From Salarias fasciatus (lineage: Eukaryota; Chordata; Actinopteri; Blenniiformes; Blenniidae), in contig NW_021941230.1 in NCBI RefSeq assembly GCF_902148845.1, positions 11,878,783 to 11,942,782 of the forward strand: a DNA stretch of 64,000 nt. Reading direction: 5' to 3'. Each line of letters starts with the position of its first letter. Position 1 is the first letter of the stretch. A model generated the notes under the pieces. The model was not told the DNA's origin. It did not search any database and saw nothing but the letters and a program-made list of their open reading frames with translations. Positions 47,501 through 60,106 of the stretch are shown here, piece after piece. The position numbers and the translations under genes are program-made.

Positions 47501-50500
47501 GGCTCAAAGAAGGACGACTTCTCCACGGCGTCCTGTGACGGCGGGAAACGAGGGACGGTATGAGAATCTACAGACATCCAGGAATTTAGTGAAGGTGGAA
47601 AATCCAAGGTTGGCGTCGCCGCTCGACTGTCCTCAGTTTTGTTTTTTCATTTTGAAGTTTGTCACAGGAGCTGATCCTCCTGACGGCACTTTCATCAACA
47701 CACCCAGAGCCAGTGGTCACGGCGGCAGTATCGCTCCCGCTTTAAAGAACTGCGACGTTAGACTGGACTTCCTCCTCTTTTGAGTGGAGTCTCTTCAAGG
47801 CAGGACGCACTGATCCAGTGACCTGTGCTGCCATTTACAGCCCACCGAGGCAGAACAAGGACTTTATTCAGGACTTTTTAAGATTATTTTGCTTTTATTC
47901 TGACTCATTATGACAGGATTTTAATGTATATGTGTGTTGTCCGTTTAAATCCATTGCCAGAGAGTTCTGAAGCTGAGTGAAACTTTTCATTTGACACAGT
48001 ATGTCTCTGGCCTTCACCAGTGCACGCCACGGACGTACTTTGGACCTTCTGTCTGTTGGTTTTCCTGTTGACAATGTTGTTGCGGGTGATGCAGTATTCT
48101 CTGATCACAGTCCTGTCATGTTTAATTTTAGTTTATTTAGTCATCCTGTGAGCCACTTCCTTGTGGAGTCGCCCAGGGATCCATCCTGGTACCGATCCTT
48201 TTTTGCTTTAAATCTCCTCCCACTTGGAAGGATTGTTCAGAGACATGGCATCTTATCTCTACGCCGATGACTGCCAGGTTTACATGTCAATCTCGGAGAA
48301 CAGCCACTGTCCTCTGCCCCCCCCTATTCAACTGCCAAAATGACGTAAAGGCTTGGTCAGCCCAGAATTATTTTTAAGACGGAGGTTTTTCTGTTTGACA
48401 GTGCTCTAATCAACCTGGTACCCCTCAGAGTATGTGTTTCCTGAAATTGAAGAATTTTATAAACAGATCAACAGCGTTTTAAAATCGTGTTTTTATCATC
48501 CTCGTCTTTTATCAAAAGTTTTTAGCTTCTCCCCTTTTCGAACAGATGGAGCACTCTTTTATTTATACCGTACAGCACTTTGGAGATGATTGTTTTTAAA
48601 TGTGTTATAGAAATTAAGTGGATTACATTGAATCCCCACAAACCTTGATGGTGAAAATGGGGTCGGGCAGGTCTTCGTAGGTGATCTTCACCGCCGCCGC
48701 TCCTCGCTTGGCGTGCGTCCTCGTGTCGGCGAGCACCGCACACACCATCTGACCAACGCACGATACCTGCAGACGAACAGCGAGGGGGGAAGATGCTCAA
48801 TGTGAAGGTCTGGGAAGGTTTAGAAGTTCAAGCTCAGAATAAACAGAAGGCGTCACTGACCTCATCCTGGGCGAGCAGCTCCTCGTCGTATCCCATCATC
48901 GAGCGGACTTTCTTCCCCGGGATGTCCTTAGCGGTGATGACGTCCACCACGCCGGGCAGCTGCAGCGCCGCGCTCACGTCCACGCCGCTGTGGCACACAG
49001 GAGGAACACGCTTCAGGAGAGCGGCCGAGCGGAAAGCTTCAGACATTCGCACTGCGGTCTCTCCTCACGTGATCTTGGCGTGCGCTCGGGAGCTGGTGAC
49101 CAGCACCATGAAGAGCTCGCCGTCCACCTTGGGGAGGTCGTCGCAGTACATGGCCTCGCCGGTGGCATGGCTGATGGCGGAGCGGTGCATGAAGGGACGG
49201 CCCACCGGGTCCTGCTCGCTCTGGTCTTTTGAAACGGCCTGAAAACAAAAAGGAGGAGGAGTGAGGGAGTGGCGTGTGGAGAGGGTGGAGTCTGAGTGGA
49301 GACAGGGAGGCGGCGTCGGACCTGGAACTGCTGCACGCCGGGGTGGATGTCTCTGGGTAACGGCTCCATCTTCGGGAGCGCTTCTGAGATCAAGTTCTGG
49401 AAAAGTTCAAATATTCAAATCTCTGCAGGACGCTGCACGTCCAGAGTCAAGTAAAAACACGCTTTACCATCTCTCTGAGCTTGAGCAGGACCTCCAGGTT
49501 GAACTTGAAGAGCAGGCTGAGAGTGAGAGAGCGGCGGAACTCCACCTTCCCGCCGGGAGCCGACGGCGGGAGGACCAGTTCGTCCAGCAGGACGTCGTAG
49601 GCGCGGCTGAGGGTCTCATCGTCCCACGGTCTGAAACAAAGACGTTGAGTCAGACAATCTGCGCTCAACGGCGACTTTTAATGGTGGAGTCTCTCCGACC
49701 TCCCCGTGATGGCGGCGCACGTCTTGGGGGCGCTCACGGTGGTCGGTCCCATCCCTCCGTAGTACAGACTGACGTCCTGAACCACATTGGACCCCTCGGA
49801 GAAGGCCACCCTCATGCCCGTGGTCACGGTGGCGAAGGAGGCCTCCTTCCTGGGCGCCTGACGGAAAGCTCGCACAAACTCCCCCTGCAGAGCATCAAGT
49901 CATGACAGTTATTATATTTTTCCCCTCAGTGATGTTGTTCACTGAAGGTTGCAGAGTGTTTCAGACCTTTCTGGAAAATGGGATGAAAACAGCCAAGACG
50001 ATGTCCTCTGGCTTCAGGACAGTTTTTCCAAACCCAACAAAGAAGTCCTGATCCAGGGGAATCTCTCGACGTCCTCCTGGCGGGTTTACACAAACACACA
50101 CACACGCAACTCATCATGCTCCTGCTTGAAGAAGCATCTTTGTACGTTTGTCTTCACTGCTGTCTCGTCTCATCGGACTCACCGGTGGAGATGACGCTGA
50201 CTCGGCACGTTCCGGCTGCCAGGACAGGGTTCAGGTCTGAGTTTGGGTACGCACTCGCAACGTTTCCTCCGAGAGACTGAAGAAGGAACGAAAACACAAA
50301 GGAAAGTGGTAAAGCTGACAAGCATGACACATATTTGCTCATTTACAGCTTGGATATGTTTGGATTCGAAGCAGGCCTCCTTACAGCCACGTTTCGGATC
50401 TGCTGGCTTCCCAGGTTCCCCAGCTGCTGCCTCAGGGCTCTGAACACCTCGGTCTTCTCCTCGGGGAAGCGAGGAACCAGCGACTCCAGCAGCCGCTGGA

Positions 50501-53500
50501 CCTCGGCGAGGCTGCAGCCGGCTCCCACCCAGACGCCTGCGGGACGACAGCGTCAGGACAAACAAGACACCTCAGAGGGGGCGGGGGAAGGATACCCACC
50601 CTGCGGCGTCTCCGAGACCTGGAACAGCTCCCTGACCCTGGCAGGGGAGATCAGCAGCGGGTGTCGGACGCCTTTGAACTTCATGTCGGGACCTTCAACA
50701 TGAAACACAAGTCACAGCTTCAGGAAGGAATTCGTCTGTGTTGATGTAAAACTCCCAAACACGAGGGACAGACTGACCGACGTTGGTGTTTCCCATCACC
50801 AGCGGGGCCTCGGGGTGTCGGCTCTTCAGCTGCACCAGCTCCTCCAGCGAGGCGGGAGACACCCACTTCACCCTCTCTCCGCGAAACCACAGCGTCTGCG
50901 GCGCCGCCGCCGCCTCCGCCATCAGCTGCAGAACACAGACGCGTTTCAGAGGAAAGTCACGCCGCCTTCAGGCTCCTCGGTGTCCATCTGCTGGCTTACG
51001 ATCAGCTCCGGAGGGAAGATCAGCTCCTGAGTGGGATCCAGAGGCAGAAAATCCTCTTTGTTGAAGAGCTGAGGTTCTTCCTACAGATCAGGGAGAAGAA
51101 AACAAGGCAGAAAAAAGAGAAATATGAATGGAAATCATCTAATCTGAGCAGAAAAAAATGAAATTCAACAGTTTATACAGCTGTAAGCTCACAGGTTCAG
51201 GTTTATCCGAGTCTTTCTCCCCATTCAGGCAGCAGTTTCCATCACCATTGGCCTGGCAGCAGTTGGATTCCTGTGTGGATTCATTCATATGAGATGGCAG
51301 ACACGAGGAAGTTCACATTTCCGACTTTTCCACCTATTGTCTCCTTTCCAACACATTTCAGAAATCATCACATCTGTTCTTGGACTTTGAGTTGTTTCCA
51401 CAATTGAGGCAGCGATTAAACCGTAACTCCAACCTGACAGAAGGTCCTGCAGCCGTCCACGATGGGTCGATACCCGGTGCAGCGGCACATGTTACCTGAA
51501 CGACAGAGAGCGCAGCACAGTTACGTTCGATTCCTTCTCATGGCAGTGGTAACTCTGGCTTGTGTTGACAGGTTTGGATGTTTTGATTTTGCTTCAGTTA
51601 GTGCCATAGATACAATCTCTCCAAATGTGACACAGGAATAATTTGAATAAAATTCATGCACGAACCAGCCAGCGCCTGCATGATGTCGTCCATGCTGGGC
51701 TGCGGTTTGTTCCTCAGCAGGGCGTAAACAGACATCACCATGCCCGGCGTGCAGAAGCCGCACTGAGAACCGTGAGCCTTGGCGATGCGCTCCTGAAAAT
51801 TCCAGACACAGAGCTCAGCAGGGGCCAACCGGCTCAGGAAAGACCATTTTACAGGGAAATCTTCACCATTAGGGCACTTTTAAAGCAACAAGAAACTCTA
51901 ATCACACAGTTTCTGATGTAACTTTGACACCTGGGACTGAGGAGAACTGCTGCAGGACACAAACACAACAACTGACAATGTTTCATGGGATGAAGAACAA
52001 AGGTCTGTATGAACGATTCCAGCTGTTGGAGTTTATGAATGCAGGATGAATCAACCAGTTAATGATCTACCAAACACTGTTCTGATCACGCTTCTATCAC
52101 GGAACAAGAGAACTGATCTTTCATGATGAAAGAAGCAGCGGAAGTGTCTGAACGAGCGCCGCCGACCTGCACGGGGTGGATCCTGGTCTTGGTGCTGCCG
52201 ATGCCCTCCACCGTGGTGACGGCGGCTCCGTGGAGCTGACACAGCGGCAGCAGGCAGGCGGTGGCCGAGAAGTGGCTGAAGAGCGAGTGAAGGGTAACCG
52301 AGAAGAATTCATTAAACTGCTCATAAAAAACACAGTACACGCTTCTTGTTGATTCTGAACCCACAGCAGTTAATAAATGTTTGTAGAAGAAATTCATAAA
52401 GATGATGTTATTGTGGTCCTCAAACGTCAAACCATCTGCTCCCCGTAACCATAAATGGGAATTAGTTGATCAATGTTATCATGGTGGGTTCATCAGAACA
52501 TGATAAAGAGTTCATCAAAGTCCGAGAACAATAAACATGACAGTGACAAGAGCGGATCTGAGAGCGTGAGGCCTTTTAATGCGACTTTACACCAAATTGG
52601 CATGTCGGATGTGTTCAAATACTTTTGAGATAATTCCTGTCCTTTGCCCTCGATTCCTGCGCTCATCCTTGATTCAAGGGTTTGCGATCGATTGCCTCCA
52701 TGCAGCTTTGGATTAGAGCCACGAGAGGAAATTACTAACAGGCCGATGCATTCAATACATCCAATCTGAGGCTGGCAGACGACCAGAAAACCCTCAGAGC
52801 TCCTCTTGTCTGCTAAGAATCTCATTTTGTTCATTAGGAGGAGGGAGTGTGCTTGATAATTTGATGGTATGGTTGGACTTTCCTTGGATTCTGGGCTGCT
52901 CACACTGGGTGGGCTTTGCAAAAGGATACCCGATGGTTTTGGTGGCAGGTTGGTAGCGCGACACCATGACCGTGCACGCCCCGCAGCCTCCTCCGCCGCA
53001 GCCAGACTTGGTCCCGGTTAACCTCACTGCGGTCACAGTTAAGGCCGACAGCTGAAAACTCTGTAATGCTCCTCAATGACCACATCTCCACTGTGAGAGA
53101 GTTGCTCAAGGATACTGTTCTCCCTGAGGAAGGACAGCAGCATCGTCTCAGGGTCCACATGCTCCACTGTCACCTGCAGGGGCAGAAAACAGCATCAGTG
53201 ACATTGGAAGTACAGTTTTTTCCTGATTATACCATTATTCAACGAACCTAATGGAGGAAATCATGAAAGAAACAAGCAAATTAAAATTGTGTTCTCATTT
53301 CTGCTCAATTTAATGATCAACAAAAGTTTCTCTGGGTTGAGAAACTCATGAAAAAAGTCAGCCAGAAGCCAGATCTGATAGTATTAAAAACTCTATCAGA
53401 TCTGGACAAAGCCTTGCAGTATCTGGATCCCAATTCATCCCTGTAATAACTGCAAAGGTGCAATCAGATCAATTGCTACTCTGCAAAACAAAGCCATAAA

Positions 53501-54176
53501 GTAATAATCCTGGTTATCTGAATCACTTTCACTGTATTCAATGAAAATTTACAGACAGCGCAAATCAACTCATGAACTTCTCATGTTCAGTTTTTCTCTT
53601 TCCATATTTCTAATGTTGCTGAATAAGACGGGAGAAAGACAAACACTAATACCAGCGCTGTTATGAAGGAGGTAGTAGAAAGAAAAAAGGGGATGGAATT
53701 TAAAATTGTACATTTTCATTGTATTAAAGATGCAATTCAACATAATGAGGACATCCAAGTTTTTGTTCTTTTCTTTAATGTGTAACATCTTTCTGTCAGA
53801 GCGGATAAATCAGGACATGAGGAAGTCCTTATTTGGGCACCACTTTGATCTCACACGGATTTGTGGGGTCACATATTTTTTTTTCTGCGTAACACCCGGC
53901 CCCCAACTTTCACGCTACTTTTCCTCGTTTTTGCAAAGTTTTGACCAGTTTTCAAGAAAAGCTGATTTTGGAAAACAGACAGGCATTTCGTCACGCGTAA
54001 CAGAAGCTTAAAAAAAAACACCTGAAACACGAAAACAGACACTTTAACATAAGTTAGACGGAAAAAGCGGCTAAAACCTGCAACTTTTGTAACAACTTGA
54101 CAATATAAGAGCGGTTGTTTACCTTTTTCCCGTTGATAAAGAAGCACAAAGTGTCGCTTTCTCCTTCTGCAGACAT
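41578..54176 (-). CDS. aox: Aldehyde oxidase, copy B
   Basis: Tandem paralogue of copy A with the same 35-exon plan: 54123-54176, 53116-53173, 52930-53026, 52167-52275, 51666-51792, 51434-51495, 51193-51270, 51000-51080, 50778-50925, 50600-50692, 50385-50536, 50183-50276, 49967-50076, 49700-49884, 49468-49630, 49322-49396, 49069-49238, 48861-48987, 48644-48766, 47436-47532, 47241-47365, 47037-47170, 46028-46115, 45578-45664, 45306-45497, 45008-45235, 44835-44930, 44131-44259, 43984-44058, 43852-43904, 43661-43775, 43509-43574, 42041-42229, 41796-41963, 41578-41628. Predicted 1332 residues, one fewer than A (exon 16). Every exon stays open and in phase, and intron 2 has a GT donor, so this copy looks intact. 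Cluster Cys47, 52 and 55; GGTEMGQG is the family consensus (GGAEMGQG in A); [12 protein letters not shown] carries the catalytic Glu. Val follows GGK, as in aldehyde oxidases. Teleost aox5 or aox6 identity cannot be decided here. Confidence 0.92.
42290..43460. mobile_element. Insert in aox copy B intron 32, including a palindromic MITE-like element
   Basis: Intron 32 is 1279 bp here (42230-43508) but only 195 bp in copy A. The extra DNA is AT-rich. At 43224-43244 and 43272-43292 it has perfect 21-bp inverted arms (TAAATGACATCATCTAATTTG) around a 27-bp loop, followed by the ACTAGTAAC/TAATTACTTTTCAAAAGTAAC motif common in fish non-autonomous DNA elements. No coding potential. Confidence 0.55.
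46300..46990 (-). mobile_element. Rex3 fragment in aox copy B intron 22
   Basis: Minus-strand pieces of Rex3: [49 protein letters not shown], then a 3' end resembling the Rex3 tail (CCGGGACCGGGTCGCGG near 46327). It lies in the same intron as the Rex3 fragment of copy A but keeps a different part of the element. Confidence 0.8.
47610..48635 (+). mobile_element. L2-like LINE remnant in aox copy B intron 19
   Basis: Plus strand: an endonuclease-like stretch ([32 protein letters not shown]), then decayed reverse-transcriptase sequence near 48170-48300, then a 3' part ending at about 48630. Several frameshifts. The matching copy A intron (32247-32327) is only 81 bp, so the insert is specific to copy B. 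Confidence 0.65.
52440..52892. other. Extra unique-looking segment in aox copy B intron 3
   Basis: Intron 3 is 654 bp in B and 170 bp in A. The flanks align base by base (CATCTGCT before, GGGCTGCTCACACTG after), so B has about 450 bp that A lacks. The segment is of balanced composition and has no repeat hallmark. A 142-codon minus-strand frame (52493-52921) runs through it without recognisable domains. It could be an insertion in B, or older sequence deleted from A. Confidence 0.5.
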
Positions 54177-54350
54177 CTTTCTGTCAACTCTGAAGACACG
54201 AACTGAAAGACAGGTCCGTCAAGTCCATTTAAAGGGCCAGCACCACATCCGGTGGGGACCTTCACAATAAACCCTGTCAGCACCGCATCCGGTGGACCCC
54301 TTAAAAATAAAACGCATAAATACTTTGCATATCCAAACTACAACATAGAC
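54177..54350 (-). promoter_or_regulatory. Promoter region of aox copy B
   Basis: Upstream of the copy B ATG. Same paired CC(A/G)CATCCGGTGG motifs as copy A, at 54243-54255 and 54283-54295, again 40 bp apart. Confidence 0.45.
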
Positions 54351-54531
54351 AAACATACACTACTCAAAAAAGAGGAACCAAGTGTGAAGACAGACCACTG
54401 GAAACCACTCACATGCACATCCACTGCAAAGGTACCTGAACACATCACCAGGGTTCCTGAACACACCACTCGGCAGGACCTCGTCATCTTGAAGGACCAG
54501 GGACGAGTGCCTTTTTCAGATGATAGTCTTT

Positions 54532-54532
<1 letters not shown>

Positions 54533-54577
<45 letters not shown>

Positions 54578-54578
54578 G
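54533..54578. repeat. (AAT)n microsatellite
   Basis: About fifteen perfect ATA/AAT triplets, upstream of aox copy B and outside the duplicated block. Confidence 0.95.
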
Positions 54579-54579
54579 C

Positions 54580-57500
54580 AAAAAGAAATTCAGTAGAAGC
54601 AATGTTGGAAACATGAAGGAGAACGCTTTGCATCAGTCACATTTTGTAAAGTACAGCAGTTCTGTCAAACCCACAGACATGCATCTGAATATATATTTCC
54701 ACATAATGCAGTCACCGCCTGTCTTTATATTTTGTGAAAGAAAACCTTCAGGAAAAAAAAATTAAAAACACGAACTGAAGCACATTTACCCGAAGAACTT
54801 TATTTTGAAGCAGAACATCTCCACTTCCTGTCTCACTGTGCAGAAGTCTGCCTGCTGTGACCTGACATGACCTCTCGGGATGTTAAACAAACATGGCCTG
54901 CATGAGGAGGAACACAGAAGTAATGGTGCATGTGAAGAGTTGGGTGAGATCAATCTCACCTCATTGGTTTGGAATTTCCACTTTCGCCGACAATTAATCA
55001 GATTTCAGGCACAAAAAAAACTCACATGAAAGAACAAAGTGAATTCATGATTGTCCTATTGAAATACAAAGAAGTGCCCTTTGCACAGAGTAAACTCTGT
55101 TATCACAGTGATCTGAAGTTAATCATTTTTGATGTTTGATGACACTTATCAAACCAGATAATTCACATTTAACCCACTTTTAAAACAAACTGCAGTCATG
55201 TGTCAGTCATCTCAGAAAGTGCTGAGTCATGTTTTTTTCCTCTATTTCCTAAATACGACAGCTGTCGCCGCAATCCTCCGGCACACTTTCAAGTCCATCC
55301 ATGACCAGACAATGGGAAGAATAATAATGTGCAACCCCACAAGAGGGCGCTGGAGGGCAGGCTATTGGCTGGAGGTTTCCCTGCATGTTTGCATTTTGTG
55401 ATAAAAGTCTGAGTCCATGAAATAAAACAGTTTCAGTCGCATTTTACTGTCTGAAATAAAGATTATCCTAGAAGAAAGGCTGAATTCAGAGGATTTGTTG
55501 ATTTATTTCTCGCACGTGTTTAAAACCAACAGTTTTCCCAATGAAACCATTGTAAAAACCAATCATTTACTCGTTTGTGGAAACTGGTTGTTGTTTTCTC
55601 CTGTCTGTTCAGTTTCCATGTGAAAATATTTCTTCTCCTGTTGACCTTCATCCCCTCCAAATGAGATCCAGTCTCTGTTCATCTCCCCTGAACTGCGCAC
55701 ACATAAAGAGCGTTTTACTTCAGATCCTGTTGCTGATAACGCAGCAGCAGACCTGTGTGTGTGTGTGTGAGTGTGGGAACTTGTACCGGTTTATTTACTC
55801 AGGTTTCTCTTCCAGGTCCAACACAAAGGGGCTCCACCTTTTCTCAGTGGGCTGAGCTGCAGCAGGTATCCTGAGACTTCGGGGCCAGTAAAACCCTTCA
55901 GGGCAAAACAAACATGGTGGATTTTTACACTCAGGTGGGATTTGTTTTGCCTCTGCGAGGCTTTTTCTCTGGGTTGTGACCTGCAGACTCTCCCAGGGTG
56001 TCGCCTTCTGGTTATTTACACAGATCTCAGTGAGATTTGATGCTGAGATTTACAGCGAGAGACGCAGCAGGGGGGCGGGGGTCAAAGGTTGCATCAACAG
56101 GTCATTCATTTTGTGGACTGAATGATTTTTAGTTGTTTGTTGCTTGGTTGATTCATTAGTCGTGTTGAACGTGCTGAAAACATCCCTCTGCCGACTGAAG
56201 TGGTGAAAATCCAACTCTTCTTTGATCTTTCTCCCTTAAATCTGGACGCTTTGGACAATATAAACAAACCATTTGTGTCCCTTGAACTTCCTCAGATGTT
56301 TGTTCTCTCCATTTCCGCCCAGCTAGCAGATTATCACCCCCCCCCCATCATCTCAAAATAAACAGATCTGCGAAGAAGACCTCCCCTCCTCCTCCTCCTC
56401 CTCCTCCTCCTCCTCCTCGTCTTCATGGAAACGAGGGGCACTGCCAGGGTTCGGCCACATTTTTGCTGCTCGCTGGGAGATCTAAGCGCAGCTTCCATGT
56501 TCCGAGTGAGGAAACCACCACTTTTATTTTACTGACTTGGGAATTAAAAAGTCAGAGTGGAGCCGGAGCATCAAAGCTCAGAATGAATATATATATTTAA
56601 CTGGAGGGATTATAATGACAAGTTCGCAGACGTTTATTGGCTCTATAAGATCTGCAGCTTGAAGAGAGTTCAGAAATCTGTCTGCAGGTCTGGGGTGTGT
56701 GTCGTCGGGGAGAGTCCCCCTGCCTCCTGCAGCTCAGACGAGCTGCTGTGTAATTTCACATGTTAATGACAAAACTTCAGCAGAGTGCAGCCATTAAAGC
56801 TGTGAAGCCGACACCACAGCTCCAGCGTCCCGTCTCAGTCGCACAGACACGTCAAAAAGAAACTTTCTGACCATCACAACAGTTAGGATGACCTCGAAAT
56901 GTTCCTGGAAATATGAACTGTTTTAAACTGTACTGGAGTAAGTATTTCATAAATTAACTGTTGGTCAAATTCTTCAAATTTCCAATTGAAATGAGGATTT
57001 CACTCATGAAATAAAGAGGAGTTCATTGTATTTTCAAAAAGAAAAACTATTCTCATGATTGTTTTAGCATTTTTTTGGATTGATTTTATTGGTAAAGTTT
57101 CTCAGATTGAGCCCGTTCCATGTTAAAATCTTTACGATGAGCAAATAAAGGTTCATTTAATTTCAGTCAAGGTTTTACATTAAGCAGATCTCTGGCTGTT
57201 AAGAAAGACCTGGGATGTGAAGGTGGACTTTCGATTGTCTGGACAGATTTTCACCCTGAAGGTTTTAAATCCCAAAGCTGATGTTGACTCAGCAGGAAGG
57301 CTTATGTAACAGCTGACTGTGTCTGGGCCAGAAATCAGAGAGATTCATGGGAGAAAAGTTGTATTTTACATTCAAGTCAATACATTTTGAACTCGTGTTC
57401 CTGATATAAAACCAGTGTGAATGAATTATTGCTTTGGTCAGCTTAACTTAAAATAAATAAATAAATAAAAAAATCTCAACCAAATGTGTTTGTTAAAGCC

Positions 57501-59450
57501 TTGAAATAAAGGAAGAGGGGAGCTGCAGACAGACTGCGAAACGCTCGAAGCTCCTGCATGTGGCGGACTGCGAGGGCGGAGGTGTGAGGGATTATCATCA
57601 CACGCGCACGGATCGCACACCAAACACTGAAATTCTTTTCACGGCCGCCCACAAGAAACGCGGAGAAATGAAAAGGAACGAGACAAAGCGGGCGACTGAA
57701 AGGAGCGTATCTGAGCAGAAAGCGGAGCCACAAGTCTGGATTGTTTTCATTTAGAGCTCAGTTTTAAAGTCTGAAGTTGTTAAAAATTCACAGGTTATTT
57801 GAAGGCGACTTTGAGAGGGGCAACTTGAAGTTTGATGTGAAAATCAGAAACTTTCACATGAAAAACCCACAATATGTTGAAAATCCTGGGAGTTTTGTAT
57901 CAAATTTTAACATAAAAACAAAAATATCTCAGATGAGAAGTCACAGATACTTTCAATATTAGACTTTGCATTGTGTTGCATTAAAAAAGTTTGATGGAAA
58001 ACTTTTTACCGTTTTATATTTGTGTTCATTTTAAACTCAACCACACACGGTACCAATGAAACAAGTAAAACTTCATGGAAAACAGACACACACGTTGACT
58101 TACAAAGAGTTTAATCCCAAAAATACTTCTGTCTTCTTTACCATTTTGGCATCTTTGAATACATTGTTTGGTCTTGCTGTATCTTGGCTGTAACACTACA
58201 CTGTATCATTACATGGTCTGAAGTAGCGGCTGTTGCGTCATGCAGAGTTGGAGGAGGAAGATTTCACGTTAAGAGTCCCTGCTGGAGGTGGAAACCGGCG
58301 GATATGGAGAACATGCTGCGGGTTTATACTGGAGGAGCCGGAGAAACTCTGCCCTCGTTTCGTGCAGGTGTGAACGCAGCGTTGAGGGAAGAGTCCGGGT
58401 GAGACATTCAGCAGTCCTGACGTGCATGAGGTGGTTCTCGCGGTGTTCCTGATGGGACGCGTTTCGTTAGGAGGTCATTCAGCAGGACAGGTCCCAGCCT
58501 GTCATCGAGTTCACTGCGTTATCATTTATAGGAAGACACTGAGCTTCTTGGATGCTCTCCAAACTCTTCACACCGACTCTGAGAAACAGCTGGAAACAAA
58601 ACTACCTTTCTTGTCGGAAAGACTCTGATTTTGTGTAAATGAGAGTCTTTTCTGTTGATTTTACGTGATAACTCCTTTCACACAGTGTCACGACAGCTAC
58701 AAAACAAAGAGCCATGAAACTGTCTCAATGAAAAATCATGAGTGGTTCTTTTCTAAGTTTTCATGAGACTTGATGCTGAGAATGTGCTTCAAGTCTCCCC
58801 AAAAACTCAGCAAATTTCTGCCAGCATGAGCTGCATCCAAGTCTTTAAACTCAGGCCCAGTGTGAACTGGCTTCTTGTTCACCGAGTGTGAAAACTGCTA
58901 CATCAGCTCTCCAAAAGAAGACTAAATCAGCTGTTCGCAGAGTCGGAGGTTCCTCTGAGGAAGACACGACTCTGAAGGAAACCAATGAGTCTCCTCAGGA
59001 TGAGGAGGTCTGAGAACAAAGCCAAGAGTCCTGTGTGTTTCTCAGGGGAATCGTCTTTCTCTCGTTTTCACATCTGTGCACAGCACAACACAGCAGCAGC
59101 AGCGAGCTCTGCAAGGAGATCCATCCTCTCTACAAACATCCCGGCTGTAGTGCAGACATCTCTAATCAAACAGTCCTGTCAGCGTTCCCTGTCGTTACCA
59201 GGCACTCTGCTCGTCACAGGGAGGGTGGAACAGTCGTCTATCAAGGTATTTCTACCAACATTCGTTCTGCTCTGTGAATGTATGCAGTTCGTGAGGATGA
59301 GGATGGTTGTTTACTGCATTCTTGCATTTGTGACATTCCTGCAGGAGCACGTGGCCTCATTATAAATATATTCCCGTCATCCGCAGGCTCCTGTCACGGT
59401 GAGAGGTGATGTTCACGGTGAGTCAGGAGGGGAAGCTTTCCTCGGCCGCC
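54580..59450. other. Intergenic region, aox copy B to arl4c
   Basis: Nearly 5 kb of AT-rich DNA with no credible exon on either strand. It holds short (GT)n (55756-55769), (CTC)n (about 56386-56418) and C-run tracts. The open frames are short and lack recognisable domains. The 3' UTR of arl4c presumably covers some of 58.5-59.45 kb. Confidence 0.55.
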
Positions 59451-59451
59451 C

Positions 59452-60036
59452 TCACTGCCTCTTCTTCTTCTGCTTGAGGGATTTCCTCCTCTTCACGATC
59501 ATCTCGTACAGCTTGTCCATGCCCTCGTCCAGTCCCTCTCCGATGATGGCGCAGGCCGGCTGGACGTGGTACGGCGTGGAGGGGCTCAGCTCGGCCAGGG
59601 CCAGCTGCCTCTCGATCTCCCCGACGTCCAGGGCCCGCGGCAGGTCCTGCTTGTTGGCGATGACCAGCAGCGGGGTGCCCTGGTTCTCCGCGAAGCGGGT
59701 GATCTTGTGCAGCTCGGTGCGCGCCTCCTCCAGCCGCTCCGCGTCCACGGAGTCCACCACGTACACGATCCCGTCCGTGCAGCGGCTGTAGGGCTTCCAG
59801 AGGGGCCGCAGCTTCTCCTGGCCCCCGACGTCCCAGAAGTGGCAGCTGATGCCCCGGGAGGCCCCCGCGCCGCCCAGCCGGATGCGCTCCGTGTTGAAGC
59901 CGATGGTGGGGACCGTGTTGACGAACTCGTTGAATTTGAGGCGGTACAGCACGGTGGTCTTCCCCGCGGAGTCCAGGCCCAGCATGACGATGTGCAGCGA
60001 CTGGAAGGCGGCCAGGTTAGAGAAACTGTTGCCCAT
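59452..60036 (-). CDS. arl4c: ADP-ribosylation factor-like protein 4C
   Basis: Small GTPase of the ARF family, expected at the plasma membrane and in the nucleus. ARL4 proteins recruit cytohesins and affect migration and transport. Single exon, 194 residues (human 192). Motifs: N-terminal MGNSFSN with Gly2 for myristoylation; P-loop GLDSAGKT; switch I PTIGFNTE; WDVGGQEKLRPLW; NKQD; CAIIGEG; polybasic tail KRRKSLKQKKKRQ as in ARL4 proteins. The start is the first ATG followed by a myristoylation signal. The frame is open 48 codons further upstream, but that part is encoded by a (CA)n tract and is taken as leader. ARL4A and ARL4D fit less well (FQSLHIVMLGLDSAGKTTVL is ARL4C-like). Confidence 0.96.
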   Translation of the reverse strand: MGNSFSNLAAFQSLHIVMLGLDSAGKTTVLYRLKFNEFVNTVPTIGFNTERIRLGGAGASRGISCHFWDVGGQEKLRPLWKPYSRCTDGIVYVVDSVDAERLEEARTELHKITRFAENQGTPLLVIANKQDLPRALDVGEIERQLALAELSPSTPYHVQPACAIIGEGLDEGMDKLYEMIVKRRKSLKQKKKRQ

Positions 60037-60057
60037 CTTGAGGAGGAGCGGGGGCTG

Positions 60058-60106
<49 letters not shown>

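Larger units (their letters stand above)
39588..54350. repeat. Tandem segmental duplication, unit 2 (aox copy B with flanks)
   Basis: Second unit of the head-to-tail duplication. It is homologous to 23108 onward, through the gene, to the paired promoter motifs at 54243-54295 (compare 39402-39454) and ends near 54350. The unit is shorter than unit 1, mainly because several LINE insertions are absent. Confidence 0.9.

Noticed and set aside
25353-54176. Xanthine dehydrogenase
   Set aside because: Close relative, but [12 protein letters not shown] (XDH has [11 protein letters not shown]) and Val after GGK, where XDH has Glu, point to aldehyde oxidase.
58184-58628. Short plus-strand frames at 58184-58402 and 58422-58628
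   Set aside because: No domain, splice context or family resemblance. Lengths are expected by chance in 5 kb of intergenic DNA.
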